From NCBI GenBank assembly GCA_902527105.1, contig CABZNT010000004.1, forward strand, positions 1 to 64,000: a stretch of 64,000 nucleotides of DNA, written 5' to 3'. Below are positions 55,224-63,364 of this stretch, piece after piece. Every line of letters begins with the position of its first letter. Position 1 is the first letter of the stretch. A program made the translations under genes and the position numbers. The DNA comes from an uncultured Prochlorococcus sp. GTDB taxonomy: Bacteria; Cyanobacteriota; Cyanobacteriia; PCC-6307; Cyanobiaceae. Below the pieces are notes generated by a model. It was given only the letters and a program-made list of their open reading frames with translations, was not told the origin of the DNA and did not search any database.

Positions 55224-55442
55224 TTAGTTGTTTTCTAAATACTCAATAATTTCTTCCTGTAGTTCTTCCATCGTTTCATTATCACCCAGATCAAGTCCCT
55301 CTCCCGCGGCATCCTGTGTTAACTCAAGATAATATGAAGCACCATCACTAGATAAAAATTCTAATGCGGAAGTTTCATCACTATCTTTAAACGCTTCATA
55401 AAGAGCTTTAAATGCTATGTTTTCAGTAAAGTCCCAATCCAT
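55224..55442 (-). CDS. Small acidic conserved hypothetical protein
   Basis: 72 aa, MDWDFTENIAFKALYEAFKDSDETSALEFLSSDGASYYLELTQDAAGEGLDLGDNETMEELQEEIIEYLENN; convergent with metH. Confidence 0.65.
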   Translation of the reverse strand: MDWDFTENIAFKALYEAFKDSDETSALEFLSSDGASYYLELTQDAAGEGLDLGDNETMEELQEEIIEYLENN

Positions 55443-55541
55443 AATGAAAAAAACCTTATTAGAATTATTACCTCCTTACCCCCCATACTCGTCAACCTTT
55501 TTTAAAGAAATGTTGGTGTTTTATTATTATTAAAAAAATCT

Positions 55542-55925
55542 ATGACCATAAATAATCAAAATCAGTTAAATGTACTTGGAGAAAAAATTGAGATTTGTAG
55601 TTGCGCTCCTATGACAGGGTGGTTCAGAGATGGATTTTGCAACTATGACAAAAATGATGGAGGGAATCATTCCATATGTTGCGTAATGGATGATAATTTC
55701 CTGAAATATAGTAAATCACAAGGTAATGATTTAATAACTCCCATGCCTATTTATTCCTTCCCTGGACTAAAGGATGGTGATCATTGGTGTATTTGTCTTG
55801 ATAGGTGGAAACAAGCATTATTAGATGGTCTTGCACCAAAAGTCATATTAGAATCAACGAATATTGTTGTCTTAGAATCTGTACCTCTGGAAAAATTGAA
55901 AGAATATCAATTTAATAAAAAGTAA
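55542..55925 (+). CDS. DUF2237 family protein
   Basis: NVLGEKIEICSCAPMTGWFRDGFCNYDKNDGGNHSICCVMDDNFLKYSKSQGNDLITPMPIYSFPGLKDGDHWCICLDRWKQAL. Confidence 0.85.
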   Translation: MTINNQNQLNVLGEKIEICSCAPMTGWFRDGFCNYDKNDGGNHSICCVMDDNFLKYSKSQGNDLITPMPIYSFPGLKDGDHWCICLDRWKQALLDGLAPKVILESTNIVVLESVPLEKLKEYQFNKK

Positions 55926-55973
55926 TTACAAGTTTATTTTTTTTTTTAAAATGAATATGATAATTTTTTTTAA

Positions 55974-56804
55974 ATGAGTTTAGAAATATATTGGGAAAAA
56001 GCATTAGAACAAACTCAATTATCAATTGATGAAAAATCATTACATCCTCTCAAAACTGATATTATCACAAGAGATTTATATGAAAAAGACGACTTCATAA
56101 TTAGAAAACTCGATACTTCAAAATTTAATAAAAAAAAAATTTATGGTCCTAAGCAAAATCCATTTTCTCCTTGGGAAAAGATACTAGAAATTGATAAAAT
56201 TGGTGATAATCATCAACTAATATTAAATAAGTACCCTGTACAAAAAGGTCATATTTTACTTATTACAAATGAATGGAAACCTCAAAATGGATGGTTAGAT
56301 ATTAAAGATTGGAGGGCGATCCAACAAGTTAATAAAGATACTAGTGGATTATGGTTTTTCAATAGTTCTCCAATTGCAGGTGCAAGTCAACCTCACAGGC
56401 ATTTTCAACTTCTGCGTAGATCTAAAGGTGAGATATCATGCCCTAGAGAAAATTGGTTTTTAGAGATGAACTCATATCAAGATCTAGATAGTAAGCTAAA
56501 AAAAAATATTATTGTATCGAAATTTAATTTTTTAGAAAATCCATCATGTCTTTTTGAATTTTACTTAGAATTATGCAAGAAATTAGGACTTGGGGATCCT
56601 ATTAGGGATAAGAAACCGATATCTCCCTACAATATTTTAATAACTAATAAATGGATCGCTATTGTAAAGAGAAAAAATGATCATATTCATGGTTTTAGTA
56701 TTAACGGTTTAGGATTTGCAGGATATCTATTAGTAACTGAAAAATCAAATATTGATTATTTAAGGAAATATGGCCCTGAAAAACTATTAGAAAGTTTTGT
56801 TTGA
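55974..56804 (+). CDS. ATP adenylyltransferase (Ap4A phosphorylase-like, HIT superfamily)
   Basis: NKYPVQKGHILLITNEWKPQNGWLDIKDWRAI...FFNSSPIAGASQPHRHFQLL (HxHxQ). Confidence 0.85.
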   Translation: MSLEIYWEKALEQTQLSIDEKSLHPLKTDIITRDLYEKDDFIIRKLDTSKFNKKKIYGPKQNPFSPWEKILEIDKIGDNHQLILNKYPVQKGHILLITNEWKPQNGWLDIKDWRAIQQVNKDTSGLWFFNSSPIAGASQPHRHFQLLRRSKGEISCPRENWFLEMNSYQDLDSKLKKNIIVSKFNFLENPSCLFEFYLELCKKLGLGDPIRDKKPISPYNILITNKWIAIVKRKNDHIHGFSINGLGFAGYLLVTEKSNIDYLRKYGPEKLLESFV

Positions 56805-56807
56805 ATA

Positions 56808-56987
56808 CTAGTTAGTAACTTCAACTTCTTTATCCCTGCTTATTTGGCTTTCTAGAACTTCAATAGATGCTGTTACGGAAGCGATTTTACGTTCAAGTGA
56901 ATCCTTAATATAATTGAGCATTTCTAATTTCTTATGTTGATAAAAACTCTTTTTTTCTTTAGATGACTTGAAATAACAATTAATCAT
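56808..56987 (-). CDS. Small hypothetical protein (59 aa, predicted coiled-coil)
   Basis: ATG 56987 to TAG 56808: MINCYFKSSKEKKSFYQHKKLEMLNYIKDSLERKIASVTASIEVLESQISRDKEVEVTN; one residue below ORF-track cutoff, fills an otherwise empty gap. Confidence 0.6.
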   Translation of the reverse strand: MINCYFKSSKEKKSFYQHKKLEMLNYIKDSLERKIASVTASIEVLESQISRDKEVEVTN

Positions 56988-57132
56988 TTTTTATTTTTAT
57001 TATAAAAAGATACTTAATTGACTTGTGACATGAAAATAAATTGGTTTTAATTTAAAAACAATATTCCGTATGGACTTTCAATTTTTTTTTGAATAAAATT
57101 AAATAAATTCCATACTATTCAAGAAAATATTA

Positions 57133-58143
57133 TTGAATATTCCTGAAAATTCAAATACAAAAAGAATTTCAATTGATTTACCTGAGGAACTAATTTCCAG
57201 GTTTGATCAATTACGAAAAGAGTGGGGATTTAGAGCAAGAGGACCTGTAATAGAAAAAATACTTAAAGAAGTTCTTCAAGATGATGATTTACTACCTAAG
57301 AACCAACAGCAAGAAATAGACTTTAACGAGAAGAAGAATAATGAAAATTTAAATATTGATGAAGATACTGCATTGGTATTAATTAAATCAGACGTAAAAA
57401 AAGAAGTTAATGAGATATCTTTGAAAAAAAGATTTACAAATAACAATCAATATAAAGAAGAAGCCAACTCAAAAATAAGTCTTCCCAATTTTGTTGAAAA
57501 AAAAGTTAAGAATTTAAGAAGAAGTATTAATATTGAAAAATTGAAGGAGAATATCAATGATATTCAAATTAATACAATTAAAGAAACTGAATTAATAAAA
57601 TGTCGAATTGAGTTAATTAGTCATTGGAAAAACTTATATGGATCAGTTCCTAATGATTATGTAGTAGAAGCTTCAATGGATTGGTTTGAAAGGGATATAT
57701 GGCCAAATCTTGATGGAACTGAAAATCTACCCTTTACTTGGAGTGCAGCCAATAAATTAATGTCAGAATTATGCCCTTTTTGGATAAAGAAAAATCCATC
57801 ACTTGAAATTGTTTTATTAATGATTGGAGTTTTAGAAGACCCTTTTGCTACATCAGATCTGATAAATAGAATACCAACACTTATGAGAAGGTTTGTAAGT
57901 AGATTTAAGCGAAATAATAGATCAAATTCATTTGAAACATTGGACTCAACAATGACAGTACATGGAGCACTTAAATTATTGAATTTATCAACATCCGCAG
58001 GATCAGCTCATACATTCCGCAAAATTAGGGAGGCCTATAAATCAATAGCCTTAGAGACGCATCCAGATGCTGGAGGATCGACAGATCAAATGAGAAAATT
58101 AAATGAAGCGTATCAATTGCTAAAAAATCTATATAAAAGCTAG
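57133..58143 (+). CDS. Ribbon-helix-helix / J-domain fusion protein
   Basis: N-term KRISIDLPEELISRFDQLRKEWGFRARGPVIEKILKEVL (RHH/CopG-like); C-term FRKIREAYKSIALETHPDAGGSTDQMRKLNEAYQLLKNL (J-domain with HPD); TTG start. Confidence 0.8.
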   Translation: MNIPENSNTKRISIDLPEELISRFDQLRKEWGFRARGPVIEKILKEVLQDDDLLPKNQQQEIDFNEKKNNENLNIDEDTALVLIKSDVKKEVNEISLKKRFTNNNQYKEEANSKISLPNFVEKKVKNLRRSINIEKLKENINDIQINTIKETELIKCRIELISHWKNLYGSVPNDYVVEASMDWFERDIWPNLDGTENLPFTWSAANKLMSELCPFWIKKNPSLEIVLLMIGVLEDPFATSDLINRIPTLMRRFVSRFKRNNRSNSFETLDSTMTVHGALKLLNLSTSAGSAHTFRKIREAYKSIALETHPDAGGSTDQMRKLNEAYQLLKNLYKS

Positions 58144-58151
58144 TATATTAA

Positions 58152-58560
58152 TTCTTAAATAAGACTAATTATAAGTCTATTTAATAGTCTCAAATTAGAT
58201 GGCTGTTAAGTGTAAAATTTCTTATATTTAACAATTATTTTCATTCAAATTTATGAAAACAATAATTTTATATAAATGAAAATAAAAAAAAAATTTACTT
58301 TTAAAAATATAAATTTCTTTGTATAGTAGTTCTTAGATAAGACTAATGATAAGTCTAATTAATAGTCTCATATTAGATAGTTGTTAGTTGCAGATTTCTT
58401 ATATTTAACAATTATTATTATTCAAATTTATGAAACCAATTATTTTATAATAATGAAAATTAAAATAAAAATTACTTTTAAAAATATAAAATTTTTGTAT
58501 AGTTGTTCTTTAATAAGATTCACTATAAGTCTAATATATAGTCTTATAATAGATATCTAA
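58152..58560. repeat. Non-coding tandem repeat, ~177-bp unit (two full copies 58152-58329, 58330-58505; partial third from 58506)
   Basis: Each unit begins TTCTTaaATAAGACTaattATAAGTCT..AATAGTCT and the full units share TTTCTTATATTTAACAATTATT...ATTCAAATTTATGAAA...ACTTTTAAAAATATAAA. No ORF. Confidence 0.9.
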
Positions 58561-58667
58561 GATAATTAAATTTATCTAATTGAGTCGAACATACCCAAAC
58601 TGCTTATTGACTGGGAAAAATAAAAAATAAATAATAAATTATGTCCTTTCAATGTCCAAGGAATTAA

Positions 58668-58704
58668 TAACGCCTAAAAAGCCTACCTATAAATGGCTTT
58701 TATT
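58668..58704 (-). terminator. Probable Rho-independent terminator of the 58732-58992 gene
   Basis: Minus strand AAAAGCC-ATTTATAGGTA-GGCTTTTTAGG; preceded by a second hairpin GTACTG...CAGTAC. Confidence 0.6.
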
Positions 58705-58731
58705 TGTTCCTGTACTGCCTTATAGACAGTA

Positions 58732-58992
58732 CTACTTACTTTGAAGCTTTTGAATAGCAGTTTGTTTATCAATACTAGGGACATCGCTTAAGCCGTTTGC
58801 GTCAAACCAAGGAGCACTTGCCCAATCAAAACCTTCACCAAAGGTATTATCAGGTGCAGTTATGTACCAATGACAAGAAGTATCAGGAACGTCGACAGCA
58901 CATTTTGACCAATCGTCTGACCACTGAGGTACTTGTACCCATAGCACTGAAGATAGTAGTAGAGATAGTAAGTTGATCATGATAATTATCAT
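58732..58992 (-). CDS. Hypothetical small secreted protein
   Basis: 86 aa; hydrophobic leader MIIIMINLLSLLLSSVLWVQ then polar, Trp-rich mature region with two Cys (DWSKCAVDVPDTSCHWYITAPD); start may be Met at 58980. Confidence 0.65.
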   Translation of the reverse strand: MIIIMINLLSLLLSSVLWVQVPQWSDDWSKCAVDVPDTSCHWYITAPDNTFGEGFDWASAPWFDANGLSDVPSIDKQTAIQKLQSK

Positions 58993-59023
58993 ACAACATT
59001 AATTAGTTTAATAGGATTATTAC

Positions 59024-59074
59024 TTTTCTAATATAAGAATTAGATATAGACTCGTTTATAGTCTTATCTAAGAC
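59024..59074. repeat. Inverted diverged copy of the AGACT/AGTCT repeat head
   Basis: Reverse complement from 59074: GTCTTAGATAAGACTATAAACGAGTCTATATCTAATTCTTATATTAG, aligning to TTCTTAGATAAGACTAATGATAAGTCTAATTAATAGTCTCATATTAG at 58330. Confidence 0.75.
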
Positions 59075-59085
59075 AAAATATACAA

Positions 59086-61530
59086 TTAGCTCCTCAATTC
59101 AGTATCAAATGATTTTTCAACATTAGAAATAATATTTGAATGTATAGATGTAATGTCCGAGTCCAGTAATGTTTTATCTTTATCTCTATAAGATAATCTA
59201 AATGTATAACTTATATGATCATCTCCAAATTTAGTATCTTCAAAAACATCAATTAAAGATACATCCTCTAAGAGATTTTTTCCTGTTTTTCTTATTTGTG
59301 ATGTTATTTCGCTAATTAAAAATTTCTTATTGAAAACAAAATTTATATCCCTTTCCATTTTTGGAACAATTGGGTATTGCTTATATATTGGAATCCATTT
59401 ATTTTTTCTTGTACTAGCTCCCAAAAGGTTAGAGACATATATGCTAAATAAATAAACTTTTTTTAATGACTTCTTTTCTAATATTAGTTTAGGATGAATT
59501 TCACCAAAATAACCTACATCTTTCCCTTCAATAACTAATTTCGCTGTTCTTCCTGGATGCAGAAAATCAATTGAATTAGTAGATTTATCCTCAATTTTTA
59601 TATTCAACGATGATAAAGCCTCCTTTAACTTCCCTCTGGCCTGATAATAATTTAGTTCGTTATCCTTATCCGAATTTATCCATTTTCCAAATTTTCTATT
59701 TCCATAAATCGCACCATTCAGAACTTCTTCTTGAATAAACTCATTTTTCTTTAGAAAAACATTTCCAATTTCAAATATAAAACAACTTGTTTGTCCGGCT
59801 TTTATATTACGGTTTACTATCTCCAAATGTTCTTTCCAGATATTATCTCTAAGACAGCTTGTTTCTAATAACAAAGGATTAGAAATTTTTATAAGTTTTT
59901 CATTATCATCTGGGACAAGAGAGTAGCTTAGTACCTCGTTAAAACCATTTTCTGTGAAACCAATTTTTACTTTTCTCAATGCCAACTGTTCTGATGACAA
60001 TTTTCCTGGCTTGATTGGATTAGGAAGGTTTGAGTCGAATCTGTCGTACCCTATTAATCTTGCAATTTCTTCAATTAAATCTATTTCTCTTGTTAAATCT
60101 TGAGATCTATTAGGAATTACTGCTACATCCCAGCCATATTCTTTATTATTTAAAGTACAACCTATGAGTGTTAATTTATCAACTATTTCATTATCAGATA
60201 AATTTCTTTTTTCAAATTGATCATTAATTATTAATGGACCAAGAATTTTGTGTATTCGATTTCTCCGTAATTTAATAAATATATCTTCATTACTTATTAA
60301 ATTTGAAGTATTGATGGTTGGTGAATTAATAGAAAAATATTCTTCTAAAAGATTAATTGCCCTAGTGACTGCACTTATTGTATTTTTTGATGAAATCCCT
60401 TTTTCATATCTGCTGCTAGATTCTGTTCTTATGCCAACAGCCTTGGATGATTTTCTTATAGTAACTGGATTAAAAACAGCGCCTTCAAGGTAAATAGATG
60501 AGGTAGTATTACTTACAGAAGTCTCTAAACCGCCTATAACCCCAGCAATAGCTACTGGTTTATCACAACAAGTAATAACTGTGATATGTTCATTTAAGTC
60601 ATATTCTTTACCATCTAAACAAATAAGGCTTTCGTTATCTTTGCCTTTTCTTACAGAGAAATCTTCTGGAGAAACATCCTTGCCAATTAAGTTTGATAGT
60701 TTATCTTTATCAAACGCATGCAAAGGTTGACCTTGTTCTAAAAGAATATAATTTGTCAAATCAACTAGAAGATTTATAGATTTTATACCTGATTTTTCTA
60801 CACGGTCTTTAAGCCAATTAGGCGATAACTTCTCTCCATTTACTCCATCAATGCAACTTATTGTATAAATGCAATTAGATTCAATAGCCTCTGAACAAAG
60901 TTTAATTCCCTTAAGTAAATGAATATTGTATTTATGGTTTAATTCTGGAAAATTTAAGGTGGATTCTAAAAGGGCAGAAATTTCTCGTGCTATACCTATA
61001 ACAGACATTCCATCAGGTCTATTAGCTGTAATGGCTAAATCATATATATAATCATTTAATTGAAGCAAGTCAGACCCTGGAGTGCCCAATTCATGTTTTA
61101 GAGCCAAATCTTCATCAATGATCTCTATCCCTTCGCTAGAGTCCTCTAAACCCAGTTCCTGAAGTGAACATATCATTCCTTCACTTATGACACCCCTAAT
61201 TTCACTTCTTTTAATAGTTAAATCAACTGCATTTAATTTCGCGCCGACAGTAGCAACATACACATAAATATTTGGTTTGATATTGCTTGCACCACAGATA
61301 ATTTGTAAATTCTTTGAATTACCAATATCGACTTGGCAAATTGAAAGTTTGTCAGATCCTTCGTGTTTTGAAACAGATAATACTTTACCTAAAACAACAC
61401 CATTTACATTTTTTGAACAATCTTCTAATGATTCAACCTCAAATCCGCCAATAGACAATTTCTCAGAGAGATCTTCAGGAGTAGAAGTAATTTCTACTAA
61501 ATTTTTCAACCAATTTTGAGAAACTTTCAT
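59086..61530 (-). CDS. pheT: Phenylalanyl-tRNA synthetase beta subunit
   Basis: 814 aa; tRNA_bind domain, ITANRPDGMSVIGIAREI, VDLTNYILLEQGQPLHAFD, FDX-ACB C-terminus. Confidence 0.96.
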   Translation of the reverse strand: MKVSQNWLKNLVEITSTPEDLSEKLSIGGFEVESLEDCSKNVNGVVLGKVLSVSKHEGSDKLSICQVDIGNSKNLQIICGASNIKPNIYVYVATVGAKLNAVDLTIKRSEIRGVISEGMICSLQELGLEDSSEGIEIIDEDLALKHELGTPGSDLLQLNDYIYDLAITANRPDGMSVIGIAREISALLESTLNFPELNHKYNIHLLKGIKLCSEAIESNCIYTISCIDGVNGEKLSPNWLKDRVEKSGIKSINLLVDLTNYILLEQGQPLHAFDKDKLSNLIGKDVSPEDFSVRKGKDNESLICLDGKEYDLNEHITVITCCDKPVAIAGVIGGLETSVSNTTSSIYLEGAVFNPVTIRKSSKAVGIRTESSSRYEKGISSKNTISAVTRAINLLEEYFSINSPTINTSNLISNEDIFIKLRRNRIHKILGPLIINDQFEKRNLSDNEIVDKLTLIGCTLNNKEYGWDVAVIPNRSQDLTREIDLIEEIARLIGYDRFDSNLPNPIKPGKLSSEQLALRKVKIGFTENGFNEVLSYSLVPDDNEKLIKISNPLLLETSCLRDNIWKEHLEIVNRNIKAGQTSCFIFEIGNVFLKKNEFIQEEVLNGAIYGNRKFGKWINSDKDNELNYYQARGKLKEALSSLNIKIEDKSTNSIDFLHPGRTAKLVIEGKDVGYFGEIHPKLILEKKSLKKVYLFSIYVSNLLGASTRKNKWIPIYKQYPIVPKMERDINFVFNKKFLISEITSQIRKTGKNLLEDVSLIDVFEDTKFGDDHISYTFRLSYRDKDKTLLDSDITSIHSNIISNVEKSFDTELRS

Positions 61531-61631
61531 ATATATTTTTTAATCAATGATGATAAAAGAAATGAGTATATCTTCAAAAAAGTTTGTTGAAGATGTACAA
61601 TAGAAAATTATACAATAAAGTATTAATTAAA

Positions 61632-61826
61632 ATGGCCAAAAAAGGGACAAGAGTTGTAGTGACCCTGGAATGTACTGAAGCCAGGACAAGCACAGATCAT
61701 AAGAGATCAAATGGTGTCTCAAGATATACTACTGAAAAGAATCGTAGAAATACAACCGAAAGATTAGAACTAAAAAAGTTTAATCCTCATTTAAACAGAA
61801 TGACAATTCACAAAGAAATAAAGTAA
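61632..61826 (+). CDS. rpmG: 50S ribosomal protein L33
   Basis: [64 protein letters not shown]; canonical start at 61632, not 61584. Confidence 0.96.
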   Translation: MAKKGTRVVVTLECTEARTSTDHKRSNGVSRYTTEKNRRNTTERLELKKFNPHLNRMTIHKEIK

Positions 61827-61843
61827 TCAAATCAAATTAAATC

Positions 61844-62065
61844 ATGCCTAATTCAATTTTTAAAAAACAATTATCACCTATTAAACCTGGAGATCCTATT
61901 GACTATAAGGATGTAGAACTATTAAAAAAATTCATAACTGAGAGGGGCAAAATCCTACCAAGAAGAATGACAGGTTTAACCTCTAAGCAACAAAGAGATC
62001 TCACATTAGCTGTTAAGAGAGCCAGAATTGTAGCTCTTTTACCCTTCGTAAATCCTGAAGGATAA
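61844..62065 (+). CDS. rpsR: 30S ribosomal protein S18
   Basis: [51 protein letters not shown]. Confidence 0.97.
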   Translation: MPNSIFKKQLSPIKPGDPIDYKDVELLKKFITERGKILPRRMTGLTSKQQRDLTLAVKRARIVALLPFVNPEG

Positions 62066-62111
62066 TTTCATATTGGATATAAGTTGGCACAATAACTAAT
62101 ATTTCAAATAT

Positions 62112-63296
62112 TTGAAAGATTTAACTAATTTAAAAACATATATTATTGACTCTGATGATCCACATGAGGTTGATGACGCTATTTCATTAGAAATAAAAGA
62201 AGGAAATAAAAAAAATTTATGGATACATATTAGTAATCCATGCAAACTCTTTTTGCATGACTCTAATGTTGATTTAAATGCAAGAAAGAGAAATAGCAGT
62301 TTATATTTAATTGATCAATATGTCCCAATGCTCCCTAAGGATATTCTTGAAAAGGCAAATCTAGCTCAAAATAAAGTATCAGAAACTATTAGTGCATCAA
62401 TAGAATTCAATGAGGATGGATCAATAAATAAATATGAAATAACTGAAGCAATAATAAAACCAAAATATCAACTAACATATGAAGATGCAAATGAAATATT
62501 AGAAATAGAACCTAAAGAAGAAATCGAATTAATTGAAATTAAAAATTTATTAGAAAAAAGTATTACATTCAGAAAGAAACAAGGAGCAATTATTTTTGAA
62601 AGTCCTAATAATAAAATTAAATTATATGAGGATAAGATTATACTAACTAAATTAGAGAAAACAATTTCACAAATTATAGTTGCAGAATCAATGATATTAA
62701 TGGGTTATGTAACTAGTTTATTTATAGATAAATATAATTTAGCGGCTGCATATAGGATTCAAAAAATAAATTGCAATCCATCTGAAATACTTGATAGATA
62801 CAATGATAGTGATATTAAATATATAATATTAAAACAATATATGGGAAGAAGTTACATAACTACCAAGCCAGGAATACATGAATCATTAGGCCTTAAAATG
62901 TATGTACAATGCACATCACCATTAAGAAGATATCTTGATTTGATTATACAAAGGCAAGTCTATAACAAAATTAATAATTACGAAGTTCTAAGTAAAGATT
63001 CAGTCTCTAACATTATTGATTATTCAAAAAATAGACAATCTGAGAATAATAATATAGTTAAAAATGATAAATTTAAGTATTTAACATTATTTTTTAAGAA
63101 TGAAAAAAAACCTTCTTATAAAATAATATTTGTTAAATGGATTAATCATAAAAAAAATATTGCTTTGGTTTATTTTCCAGATTATTCACTAGAAATACTT
63201 ATTACTCTTTTTGTATCAATAGAAATATATAGTAATAAAATATATAAAGTTAAATATATTATAAATGATAGTAATCTTTTAGAATTTATTTATTAA
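62112..63296 (+). CDS. RNB-domain exoribonuclease (RNase II/R family), short form
   Basis: YIIDSDDPHEVDDAISLE, YLIDQYVPMLPKDI, YVQCTSPLRRYLDLIIQRQV; TTG start. Confidence 0.88.
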   Translation: MKDLTNLKTYIIDSDDPHEVDDAISLEIKEGNKKNLWIHISNPCKLFLHDSNVDLNARKRNSSLYLIDQYVPMLPKDILEKANLAQNKVSETISASIEFNEDGSINKYEITEAIIKPKYQLTYEDANEILEIEPKEEIELIEIKNLLEKSITFRKKQGAIIFESPNNKIKLYEDKIILTKLEKTISQIIVAESMILMGYVTSLFIDKYNLAAAYRIQKINCNPSEILDRYNDSDIKYIILKQYMGRSYITTKPGIHESLGLKMYVQCTSPLRRYLDLIIQRQVYNKINNYEVLSKDSVSNIIDYSKNRQSENNNIVKNDKFKYLTLFFKNEKKPSYKIIFVKWINHKKNIALVYFPDYSLEILITLFVSIEIYSNKIYKVKYIINDSNLLEFIY

Positions 63297-63364
63297 TCAG
63301 ATAATAAATATAATAGGTTGTTATTGGTTTAAAAAATATCTGTTAGTATTAATAAAAAAGCTTT

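Noticed and set aside
55443-55541. C-rich patch CCTCCTTACCCCCCATACTCG as a possible regulatory RNA
   Set aside because: Too short and without a convincing stem-loop; could just be leader sequence.
58152-58560. Tandem repeat as a CRISPR array
   Set aside because: Units are ~177 bp and diverged throughout, without short identical repeats separated by unique spacers, and no cas genes are present.
58565-58600. tRNA T-loop-like GTTCGACTC on the minus strand near the repeats
   Set aside because: No T-stem, acceptor or anticodon arms can be formed around it.
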